A DNA stretch of 64,000 nt, taken from Heyndrickxia coagulans 36D1. GTDB taxonomy: Bacteria; Bacillota; Bacilli; Bacillales; Bacillaceae_C. Position numbers and translations under genes: made by a program. The notes below the pieces were generated by a model. The model ran no database searches, was not told the origin of the DNA, and saw nothing but the letters and a program-made list of their open reading frames with translations. Below are positions 44,347 through 53,392 of this stretch, piece after piece. Location: assembly GCF_000169195.2 (NCBI RefSeq), contig NC_016023.1, positions 620,001 to 684,000 of the forward strand. Reading direction: 5' to 3'. Numbering within the stretch: position 1 is the stretch's first letter; every line of letters starts with the position of its first letter.

Positions 44347-45411
44347 ATGAATCAATGGCCAGGATTACTCAAACAGTACAAATCATTTTTACCCGTCACA
44401 GACAAAACACCGGAACTGACATTATTTGAAGGCAATACGCCGCTTATCCCGTTTGCCCGCCTCTCGGAAAAGCTCGGCGTGGAATTGTACGGAAAATTTG
44501 AAGGTTTGAACCCAACCGGCTCTTTTAAAGACCGCGGCATGGTGATGGCGGTTGCGAAAGCGATCGAAAACGGCAGCAGGTCCGTTATCTGCGCCTCCAC
44601 CGGCAACACTTCCGCTTCTGCGGCCGCCTATGCCGCAAAAGCCGGAATCCGGGCAATCATCGTGATCCCGAGCGGAAAAATCGCGCTTGGCAAACTGGCA
44701 CAGGCCGTTATGTACGGCGCTGAAATCGTGGAAATTGATGGCAATTTTGACCAGGCGCTTAAAATCGTCAGGAAAGTAAGCGAAACTTCGCCTGTTACAC
44801 TTGTAAACTCGGTTAACCCTTACCGGCTGGAAGGCCAAAAAACAGCGGCTTTCGAGATTTGTGAGCAGCTGGGTTCAGCACCCGATGTCCTTGCCATCCC
44901 GGTCGGCAATGCCGGAAACATCAGCGCGTATTGGAAAGGATTCAAAGAGTTCAATGAGAAATTCGAAACCGGCCTGCCGGAAATGCACGGCTTTGAAGCG
45001 GAAGGCGCAGCTGCCATCGTCCGGGATCGGGTGATCGAAAACCCGGAAACGGTCGCCACCGCGATCCGGATCGGCAACCCGGCAAGCTGGAAACTGGCTG
45101 TCAACGCCCGCGATGAATCAGGCGGCGTGATTGACTCAGTGTCAGACCCGGAAATCCTTGATGCGTTCCGGCTGCTCGCCCGCAATGAAGGAACGTTCGC
45201 CGAACCGGGTTCATGTGCGTCCATCGCCGGTGTCATCAAGCAGGTCAAAACGGGACAGATCAAAAAAGGAAGCAAAGTGGTTGCTGTCCTGACCGGAAAC
45301 GGGCTAAAAGACCCGCAAACCGCCATGTCCCAAGTCGAAGTCCGGCCTGCCGTGCTGCCGGCAACGGAGGAAGCCGTGACAGATTATCTTTCGAATGTGA
45401 TCCATGTATGA
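44347..45411 (+). CDS. thrC: Threonine synthase
   Basis: 354 aa pyridoxal-phosphate enzyme converting O-phosphohomoserine to threonine. PLP Lys in [11 protein letters not shown]; phosphate-binding [35 protein letters not shown] typical of bacterial type. ATG 44347 is chosen; ribosome binding site GGAGAGG overlaps the hom stop. It overlaps thrB by 4 bases (ATGA). Confidence 0.96.
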   Translation: MNQWPGLLKQYKSFLPVTDKTPELTLFEGNTPLIPFARLSEKLGVELYGKFEGLNPTGSFKDRGMVMAVAKAIENGSRSVICASTGNTSASAAAYAAKAGIRAIIVIPSGKIALGKLAQAVMYGAEIVEIDGNFDQALKIVRKVSETSPVTLVNSVNPYRLEGQKTAAFEICEQLGSAPDVLAIPVGNAGNISAYWKGFKEFNEKFETGLPEMHGFEAEGAAAIVRDRVIENPETVATAIRIGNPASWKLAVNARDESGGVIDSVSDPEILDAFRLLARNEGTFAEPGSCASIAGVIKQVKTGQIKKGSKVVAVLTGNGLKDPQTAMSQVEVRPAVLPATEEAVTDYLSNVIHV

Positions 45412-46328
45412 ACAGGCTGGTTATCCGCGTCCCCGCAAGCACGGCAAATCTCGGGCCCGGATTTGATTCAGTCGGCATGGCGCTCAACCGTTTTTTAACG
45501 CTTGAAGTGCTCAGCAGCGAGGAATGGGTTTTTGAACAAGTATCACCCCTTTTGCCGCCGCTTCCGGAAGACAGCGACCCTTTTATCTTAAAAATTGCGC
45601 GGCAGGTTGCGGATTTATACGGCGTGCAGCTTGCCCCGTGCAAAGTCATTGTTGACAGCGAAATTCCGCTTGCTCGCGGGCTTGGCAGCAGCGCCTCAGC
45701 CGTTGTGGCCGGCATTGAACTTGCCAACTTTGCCGGAAATCTCAGGCTTTCGCTTGCAGAAAAGCTGGACATTGCCACCCGGATCGAGGGGCATCCGGAT
45801 AATGTCGCGGCATCCCTGTTCGGCGGGCTCGTTGTTTCAGCCGAGCAAGGGGACGGACGAGTCGAAGTCGTGCCGTTTTTTGACATTATGGCGGATTTGC
45901 TCCTGTTTATTCCCGATTATGAGTTAAAAACGGAAGATGCGCGCAAAGTGCTTCCTGATTTTTATGCACGGAAAGAGGCGGTAAAAGGAAGTGCGGCCAG
46001 CAATCTTTTTATTGCGGCGCTCATAAGCGGCCAGTACGAACTGGCCGGAAAAATGATGGAACAGGACCGTTTTCACGAGCCGTACCGGACAAAATTGATC
46101 CCCGAATTTTTGGAGATCCGCCGGCTGGCCAAATCACTCGGCGCGTACGGGACGGTCATTAGCGGCGCCGGCCCGACGGTTATTTCGCTTGTGCCGTCCG
46201 GGCAGGCAGAGGCCATGGCAGAAACGATCCACGCCCATTTTCCGCATGTGCTGGTTGAACCGGCCAAAATTGACCGGACCGGCCTTTCCGTCGAAAAATA
46301 TGCGGCATCCAATATGCTGAACTTATAA
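45408..46328 (+). CDS. thrB: Homoserine kinase
   Basis: 306 aa GHMP-family kinase phosphorylating homoserine. Motif 1 [23 protein letters not shown] loop [14 protein letters not shown], motif 3 [19 protein letters not shown] at 45408 overlaps the thrC stop codon; longer in-frame extension inside thrC is rejected. Last gene of the threonine operon, ended by a strong bidirectional terminator. Confidence 0.96.
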   Translation: MNRLVIRVPASTANLGPGFDSVGMALNRFLTLEVLSSEEWVFEQVSPLLPPLPEDSDPFILKIARQVADLYGVQLAPCKVIVDSEIPLARGLGSSASAVVAGIELANFAGNLRLSLAEKLDIATRIEGHPDNVAASLFGGLVVSAEQGDGRVEVVPFFDIMADLLLFIPDYELKTEDARKVLPDFYARKEAVKGSAASNLFIAALISGQYELAGKMMEQDRFHEPYRTKLIPEFLEIRRLAKSLGAYGTVISGAGPTVISLVPSGQAEAMAETIHAHFPHVLVEPAKIDRTGLSVEKYAASNMLNL

Positions 46329-46360
46329 AAAAGGTTTGGAGCATCTCCAAACCTTTTTTT
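46327..46360. terminator. Bidirectional terminator between thrB and thiZ
   Basis: AAAAAAGGTTTGGAG, loop CAT, CTCCAAACCTTTTTT: A- and T-tails on both sides serve both convergent operons. Confidence 0.93.
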
Positions 46361-47108
46361 ATTTCCCCAAAAATGAGGCAAGTTCTCTTAACAGTTCATC
46401 TTTGTCTTTTTTCAACGCATCCGAAGAGAGCATCTCCCATTTCCGCGGGCGCGGCAAATGCACCTTCAATTCGTGGATGATGGCGGACGGCTGCTGCGAC
46501 ATGACAAAAACACGGTCCGATAGCAGCACGGCTTCATCAAGATCATGGGTAACCATAAGAATCGTCTGGTTTCCTTTCTCCCATGATTCGAGCAGCCAGC
46601 GGTGGACATCCATTTTAGTAAAGGCATCGAGCTTCCCGAACGGTTCGTCTAGCAGCATAACCGGTTTTTCGCATAAATACGTGCGCAAAAAGCTGATCCG
46701 CTGCCGCATGCCGCCAGAGAGCGAGGCGGGATAGTGGCCGGCGTAATCCTCAAGGCCAAACTGCCGGAGCACCTCCATCCCCCGCAAAACCCGTTCCCGT
46801 TTCCGCACCCCTTTTATTTCAAGCGGCAAAACAATGTTTTGCAGTGCCGTCCGCCAAGGCAGAAGCAAATCCTGCTGCGGCATGAAACCGGCGGCATCCT
46901 GAACCCCATCCGGTTTGCCGTCAAGCAGCACTTTGCCGCCATTCGCCTTTTCAATCCCGGCAATGATATTTAACAGCGTGCTTTTTCCGCATCCGCTCGG
47001 CCCGATAAAAGTACAGAATTCACCTTTCCGGATCGTTGCGGAAATGCCTTCCAGCACTTTTTTCCCGCCAAATGTTTTCGTAATACCTTCCAATTGCAGA
47101 TACGTCAT
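46359..47108 (-). CDS. thiZ: ABC transporter ATPase for a thiamine pyrimidine precursor
   Basis: 249 aa cytosolic ATPase. Walker A GPSGCGKST, Q-loop MPQQDLLLPWR, signature LSGGMRQR, Walker B PVMLLDEPFGKLD, and switch His THDLDEA. Of the NitT/TauT-type importer family; context under a TPP riboswitch with ThiY/ThiX points to formylaminopyrimidine/HMP uptake. Its start overlaps the thiY stop by 4 bases. Confidence 0.9.
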   Translation of the reverse strand: MTYLQLEGITKTFGGKKVLEGISATIRKGEFCTFIGPSGCGKSTLLNIIAGIEKANGGKVLLDGKPDGVQDAAGFMPQQDLLLPWRTALQNIVLPLEIKGVRKRERVLRGMEVLRQFGLEDYAGHYPASLSGGMRQRISFLRTYLCEKPVMLLDEPFGKLDAFTKMDVHRWLLESWEKGNQTILMVTHDLDEAVLLSDRVFVMSQQPSAIIHELKVHLPRPRKWEMLSSDALKKDKDELLRELASFLGK

Positions 47109-48103
47109 GGCCGGTTTGGAAGAAATTCGTTTGTGTAGGCAGCCTTGATGTTGATTTTTTTCTTAATGACTTTATGGTCATAAAGGAAGTCCATATAACG
47201 GCGCCACACTTCTTCCTTCTGTACCCCCCATTCCGCGGCATCGTCCTGGTACTTCGTGCTTAGCCACTTCTGGCTGGCGCGGACAAGCCCTTTATTTGTA
47301 TCCGGCACGTCCTTAATCAGGATATCGGCGGCCTGTTCCGGGTGCTTGATCGCAAATGTATAGCCTTGAGCCGTAGCCTTCATAAAAGATTTGACAAGAG
47401 GTTTATCCCCTTTGGCCAGTTTTTCGCTTGTAATGATGACCGGGCTGTAATAATCAAGCGCAGGGTCGAGATCTTTGACCATGATAAGATTCAGTTTTTT
47501 CCCGCTCCGCTCTGCCTGGATGCCGTCCCAGCCGTAATAAATCCATTCAAAATCCGCTTCACGCCCGATTGATTTGAAAAAATCCGTCTGGCCGAGCACA
47601 ATATTTTTTACTTTGCTGTAGTCGGCGCCATATTTTTCCATGACCGTTTTGATGACGGCTTCTTCAGACGGCGAACCCCAGCCGCCGTAACGTTTTCCTT
47701 CAAAGTCTTTCGGAGAAGTGATGTTGTCTTTTTTCAAAGAAGCAAAGCCGGAAGTATTGTGCTGGATAATCGCGGCAATGGACACAATCGGAATTCCTTC
47801 CGTCCTTGCCGTGGTGACATTTTCCTGATAACTGACCCCGAAATCCGCTTTCCCGGAAGCCACCATTTGTTCAGCCGTAATATTGTCCCCCGGCTGGATG
47901 ATTTTCACATCCAGGCCCTGCTTTTGAAAATAGTGTTTTGTTTTAGCTACATACAGGCCGGTATGATTGGTGTTCGGAAACCAGTCCAGCACAACCGTCA
48001 CCTTTTGCAGCGCTTTTTTGCTGCTTTCCTTCTGCCCGCTTCCGGCGCATCCGGCAGCAAGCAGCAACATGGCCGCCTGCAAGATGATTAACATTTTCTT
48101 CAT
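47105..48103 (-). CDS. thiY: Thiamine-precursor-binding lipoprotein ThiY (NMT1/THI5-like)
   Basis: 332 aa extracellular solute-binding lipoprotein. Signal with lipobox AAGC (MKKMLIILQAAMLLLAAGC), then NMT1/THI5-like fold: VVLDWFPNTNHTGLYVAKTK, GDNITAEQMVASGKADFGVS, and FEGKRYGGWGSPSEEA, typical of pyrimidine (FAMP/HMP) binding proteins. ATG 48103 follows AAAGGAAGA; upstream codons are inside thiX. It overlaps thiX and thiZ by 4 bases each. Confidence 0.92.
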   Translation of the reverse strand: MKKMLIILQAAMLLLAAGCAGSGQKESSKKALQKVTVVLDWFPNTNHTGLYVAKTKHYFQKQGLDVKIIQPGDNITAEQMVASGKADFGVSYQENVTTARTEGIPIVSIAAIIQHNTSGFASLKKDNITSPKDFEGKRYGGWGSPSEEAVIKTVMEKYGADYSKVKNIVLGQTDFFKSIGREADFEWIYYGWDGIQAERSGKKLNLIMVKDLDPALDYYSPVIITSEKLAKGDKPLVKSFMKATAQGYTFAIKHPEQAADILIKDVPDTNKGLVRASQKWLSTKYQDDAAEWGVQKEEVWRRYMDFLYDHKVIKKKINIKAAYTNEFLPNRP

Positions 48104-48897
48104 TGATGATCTTCCTTTCGGTATACCCATGGTGCGGATAGCCTTTGCAAACATTCAACAGCGCCGTATAAAAGAAATGTGAGCCCAATGATGACAGCAG
48201 AGATAGCAAACAGGCGGGCCGTCATAAAAGATTTCGTCGCCCTTGTCAGCATGACGCCGAGCCCTTCGCTTGCGCCGAGCCACTCACCGATAATGGCACC
48301 CATCACACTATATGTAACGGCAATTTTTAAACCGGAAAAAAAGTAAGGGAGCACAGCCGGAAATTTGACTTTCCGGTATAGCTGCCATTTTGAAGCATGC
48401 ATGGTCTTTAACAGTTTCACCAAGTCATCATCCACCGTTTGAAACCCTTCCAGGATGCTCAATGCCAGCGGGAAAAAGCAGATTAAAATGACCACAATGA
48501 TTTTTGACTGGAGCCCGAATCCGAACCAGACGATTAAAAGCGGCGCAATTGCCACAATCGGAATCGTTTGCGAAACGACCAAAAGCGGCCGGACCAGCAT
48601 CCGGAAAACGGGAACCATATCCATAAAAACGGCAATCGCTGCGCCAATCACAATGGAAAAGGCTAACCCGATCAATACTTCTTTTGCAGTTTGCCAAATA
48701 TTGGGCCAAACCATCCATTGCAGGCTTTTCAATTCCTGCCATACTTCCGTCGGTTTTGGCAGCATCCATTCACTGATATGAAAGCCGGCCGTTACCCCTT
48801 GCCAGACGAAGAGCAAAAAAATGAGCCAGGCAGCCGTGAGCGCCGTGTTAACGAACCGGCTGCGGCGTTTGTTCGCGATATTTTGCAATTTTTTCAT
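48100..48897 (-). CDS. thiX: ABC transporter permease ThiX
   Basis: 265 aa, six TM helices, binding-protein-dependent permease of the NitT/TauT type. EAA loop KTMHASKWQLYRKVKFPAVLP near residue 170; GWLGASEGLGVMLTRA-type loop seen as GEWLGASEGLGVM. ATG 48897 overlaps the end of the MTH1187 gene by 50 bases, with GGGGTGA in front, so translation is coupled. Confidence 0.9.
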   Translation of the reverse strand: MKKLQNIANKRRSRFVNTALTAAWLIFLLFVWQGVTAGFHISEWMLPKPTEVWQELKSLQWMVWPNIWQTAKEVLIGLAFSIVIGAAIAVFMDMVPVFRMLVRPLLVVSQTIPIVAIAPLLIVWFGFGLQSKIIVVILICFFPLALSILEGFQTVDDDLVKLLKTMHASKWQLYRKVKFPAVLPYFFSGLKIAVTYSVMGAIIGEWLGASEGLGVMLTRATKSFMTARLFAISAVIIGLTFLLYGAVECLQRLSAPWVYRKEDHQ

Positions 48898-49171
48898 CCA
48901 TTGTCACCCCGGTGCTTGGCCGGTAATGGATTTTGATCGATGTGAGGACATCAATCGCACCGGCTTGGACGCAAGCATCCTGCGCTTTTTTGATGATCTC
49001 AAGCAGCTCGTCAAGATCGCCTTCCATCGTCGTTTCCATTGCCCCGACTTCATAACGTACGCCGGCGTTTTGGACGACTTCGATCGCGCGGTCGACGACA
49101 CCGTATAAGTCATCACTTTTAATATGCGGAACAACTGAAAAAGAAACCGTTACTTGATTCGATTTTTCCAT
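48848..49171 (-). CDS. MTH1187-family thiamine-binding protein
   Basis: 107 aa cytosolic ferredoxin-fold protein (DUF77/MTH1187), a family shown to bind thiamine or related pyrimidines. SFSVVPHIKSDDLYGVVDRA and GVRYEVGAMETTMEGDLDEL are the conserved parts. ATG 49171 follows AAAGGAGGAG; the long upstream frame runs into the riboswitch and is rejected. First gene of the TPP-controlled operon; probably holds or delivers the imported precursor. Confidence 0.9.
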   Translation of the reverse strand: MEKSNQVTVSFSVVPHIKSDDLYGVVDRAIEVVQNAGVRYEVGAMETTMEGDLDELLEIIKKAQDACVQAGAIDVLTSIKIHYRPSTGVTMDEKIAKYREQTPQPVR

Positions 49172-49193
49172 CAAATTCTCCTCCTTTTTTTCA

Positions 49194-49230
49194 AATAAAA
49201 AAGCTTTCATTGCATGCGCAAGAAAGCCTG
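49194..49230 (-). terminator. Riboswitch-controlled terminator of the thi operon
   Basis: Minus strand GGCTTTC, loop, GAAAGCT, TTTTTTATT between the TPP aptamer and the first gene; the expression platform. Confidence 0.82.
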
Positions 49231-49266
49231 TCCATCCAAAACATGCCGAAACATGCTTCAATATGA

Positions 49267-49350
49267 GACTCCCTACGCTGGCATTATCCAGATCAGGTGA
49301 AGGGTCGATGCAAAGCGGCATCCTCTCAGCCAAACCGGCTCCCCTGCTTT
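49267..49350 (-). ncRNA. TPP riboswitch (THI element)
   Basis: Minus strand contains AGCAGGGGAGCCGG, GGCTGAGAGGATGC, CGACCCTTCACCTGATCTGG and ATAATGCCAGCGTAGGGA, the universal conserved TPP aptamer blocks in order. It controls MTH1187-thiX-thiY-thiZ via the terminator at 49194-49230, turning transport off when TPP is abundant. Confidence 0.97.
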
Positions 49351-49439
49351 TTTTCCTTGTAATTTTATTGTAACATGAAAGCCATCCTTTTTGGCAAAAA
49401 ATTTTCAATAGGATGGTGCGGTGCGCAAGCCGGCCTTTG

Positions 49440-50165
49440 CCTGCCTTGGTAAAGATTGGGGCGTTAAGATAGCGGGGATTTTTGACGGCCTTCCTTAACA
49501 TAGAACGCCTCTACGTTAAGATAGCATGTCTTTTTTTCGGACTTCCTTAACGTAGAACGCCTCTACGTTAAGATAGCATGTCTTTTTTTCGGGCTTCCTT
49601 AACATAGAGCGCCTCTATGTTAAGATAGCGGAACTTTTGGGCAGCCTTCCTTAACATAGGACGTCTCTACATTAAGAAAGCATGACTTTTGGGCGGGCTT
49701 CCTTAACATAGAACGCCTCTACGTTAAGATAGCGGGCATTTTTTTCGAGCTTCCTTAACGTAGAACGCCTCTACGTTAAGGAAGCGGGACTTTTGGACGA
49801 CCTTCCTTAACATAGAGAGTTCTACGTTAAGATAGCGGAACTTTTTGCCGGCATTCCTCAACATAGAACGCCTCTACATTAAGAAAGCGGGCATTTTTTT
49901 CGAGCTTCCTTAACGTAGAACGCCTCTACGTTAAGGAAGCGGGACTTTTGGGCAGCCTTAACATAGGACGTCTCTACATTAAGAAAGCATGTCTTTTTGT
50001 CGAGCTTCCTTTCTATGTTAAGATAAATCCTGCTTTTTTCACCCTTCCTTAACATAGAACGCCCTACGTTAAGATAGCGGGGATTTTTGGTCTCCTTCCT
50101 TAACGTAGAGTGACTCTACGTTAAGGTAGCGAGGATTTTTCGCGGCCTTCCTTAACGTAGAGTTC
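49440..50165. repeat. 52-bp tandem palindromic repeat array 3 (about 14 units, inverted)
   Basis: Left arms TAACRTAG start at 49496, 49548, 49600, 49652, 49704, 49756, 49808, 49859, 49911, 49959, 50050, 50101 and 50153. Intervals are 52 except where a unit has a small deletion (51, 48) or lost its left arm (near 50010). Unit: CTTCCTTAACATAGAACGCC, TCTACGTTAAG, ATAGCGGGCATTTTTTTCGA. Its reverse complement aligns with the array 2 unit, so it is the same repeat turned round. It lies between the amidase 3' end and the TPP riboswitch. Confidence 0.95.
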
Positions 50166-50200
50166 CAACCCGTGCGTAAGTAACGCCGCTTATTCATGCT

Positions 50201-51688
50201 TTAAAGGCAAGGGTTTCCCTGCATGCCAACCCAAAGTTCCGACTGTTCGAGCGCATAAGCGACATCCAGCAGCCAATGTTCATTTCCTTTCGGCGCAACC
50301 AGCTGTACCCCTAAAGGAAGCCCGGCCGCTGTTACATGAACCGGCAGGCTGATCGCCGGCTGCCCGGTTAAATTGGCCAGCTGCGTAAACGGGGAAAACG
50401 TTAAGCTCGGTTCAAACATATCATAGACAAGTGCCTGCTGCTTTTCTTTCGGAAGTCCGGTAACGCCAAACAAGCGATCCCGCTCTTTCCCGGTTTGGGT
50501 AAGTTCCCCGATTTTCGGTGCCGGAAACGCGGTTGAAGGCGTGATATACAGGTCATAAGTCTCATGGAAAGCAGCCATTTGTGCTGCGGCTTTATCCCAC
50601 TCCGCAAGGCTCTTTGCGTATTCCGCCGCCGTGACATTTTTCCCGGCAGCATACAAGACCCACGAAACCGGCTCCATATCTTTTTCCGTAAGCGGGCGTC
50701 TAAGTGCGCTTTCCAAATCCGAAAGTTCCGCCGCCATTTCCCCGCAGTTCATTAAATAATAGTTTTCCATCAGCCGCCTGCCGTCAACACCGTTTTTGGC
50801 TTCTTCCACAAGATGGCCCTCCTGCTCCAGCCATTTTGCCGTTTTATAGACAGCCTGTTTTGCATCGCGGCTGACAGGCGTCCCGACCGGCGATTCAACC
50901 GAAAACGCGATCCGGTATTTTTTCGTTCCACTCCGCTCTAGTTCCTTTACATATCCCGGAAAAAGCGGCGTTTGAAAAGCAGCGGCGGGCTCTACCGTTT
51001 GTAGCACATCGAGGAGCGCTGCACTGTCTCTGACTGTTTTTGCCAGCACAAAGTCAATAGCCGCCCCTTGCCATTGCCGTCCACGGCCCGGCCCGACCGG
51101 TGTCCTTCCCCTTGTCGGCTTTAATCCTGTTAAACTTGTAAAAGAAGCTGGGATGCGGATCGATCCGCCGCCGTCACTTGCACCGGCAACCGGTACCATC
51201 CCGGAAGCCACCGCAGCCGCGGAACCACCGCTTGATCCGCCGGGTGAAAAATGGGGATTCCACGGATTGCGCGCCGGACCATAAAGTTCAGGTTCCGTAA
51301 TATTTTTTAATCCAAATTCCGGTACGTTTGTATGTCCGAGAATGATAAACCCCGCTTCCTTCAATTTTGCCGTAAAAAAAGCATCTTCTCTGGCACGGTT
51401 TTGCTGGAGCAGTTTTGATCCGGATGTGAGCAGCTCGCCCTTTACTGCCTGAGAAAGGTCTTTCAGCAAAATCGGCACGCCGGCAAATGGCTGCTCATCT
51501 GTACGGAGCGTGGCCGCTTCCTTTTTTGCTTTCTCAAACCGTGTCCGGATGACGGCATTTAAACGCCTGTTTGTTTTTTCAATCCGGGCCATTGCCGCCT
51601 CAAGCACTTCTTCCACACTTACTTCTTTTCGCTTTACGAGTCCGGCCAGCCCTGTTGCATCATACGATAGATATGCAGATTCTTCCAT
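50201..51688 (-). CDS. Amidase-signature family hydrolase
   Basis: 495 aa cytosolic amide hydrolase with the Ser-cisSer-Lys triad: Lys in VPILLKDLSQ, cis-Ser in SPGGSSGGSAAAVASG, and nucleophile Ser region GASDGGGSIRIPASFTSLTG. Resembles 6-aminohexanoate-cyclic-dimer-hydrolase-like and general amidases, not GatA by context (no gatB/gatC near). Substrate unknown. GGAGGGAGAG precedes the ATG. Array 3 begins about 35 bases after its stop. Confidence 0.9.
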   Translation of the reverse strand: MEESAYLSYDATGLAGLVKRKEVSVEEVLEAAMARIEKTNRRLNAVIRTRFEKAKKEAATLRTDEQPFAGVPILLKDLSQAVKGELLTSGSKLLQQNRAREDAFFTAKLKEAGFIILGHTNVPEFGLKNITEPELYGPARNPWNPHFSPGGSSGGSAAAVASGMVPVAGASDGGGSIRIPASFTSLTGLKPTRGRTPVGPGRGRQWQGAAIDFVLAKTVRDSAALLDVLQTVEPAAAFQTPLFPGYVKELERSGTKKYRIAFSVESPVGTPVSRDAKQAVYKTAKWLEQEGHLVEEAKNGVDGRRLMENYYLMNCGEMAAELSDLESALRRPLTEKDMEPVSWVLYAAGKNVTAAEYAKSLAEWDKAAAQMAAFHETYDLYITPSTAFPAPKIGELTQTGKERDRLFGVTGLPKEKQQALVYDMFEPSLTFSPFTQLANLTGQPAISLPVHVTAAGLPLGVQLVAPKGNEHWLLDVAYALEQSELWVGMQGNPCL

Positions 51689-51753
51689 CTCTCTCCCTCC
51701 ATTTAATTCTATATTGACTGAATTTTATGGAGATGTCAAAACCTATGAAACTC

Positions 51754-51778
51754 GTTTAACCCTTTTTCTACCGGGTAA
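51754..51778 (+). promoter_or_regulatory. SigB promoter of yflT
   Basis: GTTTAA (51754-51759), 13-base spacer, GGGTAA (51773-51778), the general-stress SigB consensus, 33 bases before the yflT ATG. Confidence 0.9.
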
Positions 51779-51811
51779 AAATGCACTATCACCATTAGGA
51801 GGCAGATAGAG

Positions 51812-52288
51812 ATGGCAAAAGAAGTAGTTGGTATTTACACAACGTTGCAGGAAACGATTGACGTAGTAGACCGGTTGACCGCACAAGGCTACAGCACTTC
51901 CAATATTTCTATTATTTCAAACGGGAATGATGGAACTTTATTGAAAAAGCAGACCGGCGCAAATGTGGACCACACCACCACTGTCCAGGATGAACAAAAC
52001 AGCTCTGTCTGGGAGAAAATCAAAGGGTTCTTCAAGCCGGACTATTATGATGAAACGACAAGAAAACTGACCAATCTGGATCTCCCGCAGGACGAACTGG
52101 ACCGCTATTCGACTGAAATTGATGCCGGACACTATCTTGTGCTCGTAGACAATGATGCTTCTGCCCTCAATGAAACGGCCGCTCCCAGAACAGCCGATCC
52201 TGCCACAGAAGTTTCCGGCCAAACAACGGCATCCGGGTTGAAAAACGAATTTGGCGAAAACTACTCAACGTCGCAAGAAAAAAGGTAG
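51812..52288 (+). CDS. yflT: General stress protein YflT (17M domain)
   Basis: 158 aa. N-terminal general-stress-protein-17M domain (about 1-110): VVGIYTTLQETIDVVDRLTA, NISIISNGND, WEKIKGFFKPDYYD, YSTEIDAGHYLVLVDND; the tail is disordered (Thr/Ser/Glu-rich). Induced by heat, salt and ethanol in B. subtilis through SigB; molecular role unknown. AGGAGGCAG precedes the ATG and a perfect SigB promoter lies in front. Monocistronic. Confidence 0.93.
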   Translation: MAKEVVGIYTTLQETIDVVDRLTAQGYSTSNISIISNGNDGTLLKKQTGANVDHTTTVQDEQNSSVWEKIKGFFKPDYYDETTRKLTNLDLPQDELDRYSTEIDAGHYLVLVDNDASALNETAAPRTADPATEVSGQTTASGLKNEFGENYSTSQEKR

Positions 52289-52295
52289 ATGTTCG

Positions 52296-52392
52296 CGAAA
52301 AAGTGCTGGATGTCGAAAAAAACCCTTGCATTTAAAATTTTTGCCAAAGCTGTCAGTATCCATTTTGCTTATTGAGTAAGCCCCAAATAGGC
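52296..52392. repeat. IS-end remnant after yflT
   Basis: About 95 non-coding bases ending GCTTATTGAGTAAGCCCCAA share GCATTTAAA, GCCAAAGCTGTCAG and TTTGCTTATT with 4431-4490, and the ending is like the complement of GGGGCTTACTGAAT at 63945. It looks like a solo terminus of a lost element. Confidence 0.5.
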
Positions 52393-52406
52393 CGGCCGCT
52401 AAGTTT

Positions 52407-52447
52407 AAAAGGGCAAACCCGCACGGAAAAGGCGGGTTTGCCCTTTT
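52407..52447 (-). terminator. Terminator after prpB
   Basis: AAAAGGGCAAACCCGC and its exact complement (16-bp stem), nine-base loop, A/T tails on both sides; may also stop read-through from yflT. Confidence 0.92.
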
Positions 52448-52450
52448 TCT

Positions 52451-53377
52451 TTACGTTGATGAGGAAGGATCAGGCGTAACAGGCAGAATCGTTTTAGCGA
52501 TCGACTGGTCGAGCGCTTCAAATTCCTCTAAAGAAATCGTGCTGTAAAGCTCTTTTCTCGTCTGCATGTCGGAAAGGGCATTTTTTTGCGTGCCTTCGTT
52601 TTTGATTTTTTCAAACACCCTTTCATAAGCTTTTGCGGCAACGCGCAGCGAAGTAACCGGATAAATGACCATCGCGTATCCCATTTCCTGAAATTCTTCC
52701 GCCGTATAATACGGGGTTTTACCGAATTCGGTCATATTGGCAAGGAGCGGCGCTTTTATTTTTTTCGCAAACAGCCGGAATTCATCACGGGACTCGAGCG
52801 CTTCCGGAAAAATCGCATCCGCCCCCGCTTCCACATACGCCTCAGCTCGCGTCAAGGCGGAATCCAGCCCTTCGACTCCTCTTGCGTCCGTACGTGCGAC
52901 AACTACGAGGTGCGGTGCCACACTTTTGAGCGCCCGGATTTTTTCGCGCATGTCGGATGTCTCCACAAGCTGTTTGCCGTTTAAATGCCCGCATTTTTTC
53001 GGAAGCTGCTGGTCTTCAATCTGAACAGCCGCAACCCCTGCTTCAACCATTTCGCGGGCGGTGCGGGCAACGTTCAGCACGCCGCCAAAGCCGGTGTCAA
53101 TGTCAACAAGAACCGGTAAATCGGTGGCACGCACGAGATCGCGTGCACGTTCCGCCATTTCCGTCAATGTGATCATGCCAAGATCCGGAATCCCTTTGCT
53201 CGCGGTATAGGCAGCGCCTGATAAATAAAGCGCCTCAAACCCTGTGTTTTTTGCAATGAGTGCCGCCATTGCATCATGCGCGCCGGGGATTTGCAAAATG
53301 CCTGGCGCCTGTATGCGTTCCTTAAACCGTTTGGCAAGCGCCTCCTGTGAAGACGGGTGATTGACAATCCAAACCAT
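52451..53377 (-). CDS. prpB: 2-methylisocitrate lyase
   Basis: 308 aa cytosolic Mg2+ enzyme of the PEP mutase/isocitrate lyase superfamily; cleaves 2-methylisocitrate to pyruvate and succinate, last step of the methylcitrate cycle. Catalytic loop QLPKKCGHLNGKQ with Cys, GAHDAMAALIA, VDIDTGFGG (Mg2+) and GADAIFPEAL. Corresponds to B. subtilis YqiQ/MmgF. The prpD/mmgE gene lies 15 bases upstream, so they are co-transcribed. Confidence 0.95.
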   Translation of the reverse strand: MVWIVNHPSSQEALAKRFKERIQAPGILQIPGAHDAMAALIAKNTGFEALYLSGAAYTASKGIPDLGMITLTEMAERARDLVRATDLPVLVDIDTGFGGVLNVARTAREMVEAGVAAVQIEDQQLPKKCGHLNGKQLVETSDMREKIRALKSVAPHLVVVARTDARGVEGLDSALTRAEAYVEAGADAIFPEALESRDEFRLFAKKIKAPLLANMTEFGKTPYYTAEEFQEMGYAMVIYPVTSLRVAAKAYERVFEKIKNEGTQKNALSDMQTRKELYSTISLEEFEALDQSIAKTILPVTPDPSSST

Positions 53378-53392
53378 GGTGCAACATCCTTT

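Noticed and set aside
45213-45407. N-terminal extension of homoserine kinase into thrC
   Set aside because: The conserved start [11 protein letters not shown] lies at 45408, overlapping the thrC stop in usual operon fashion.
49172-49501. N-terminal extension of the MTH1187 protein
   Set aside because: It reads through the TPP riboswitch and terminator; AAAGGAGGAG precedes ATG 49171.
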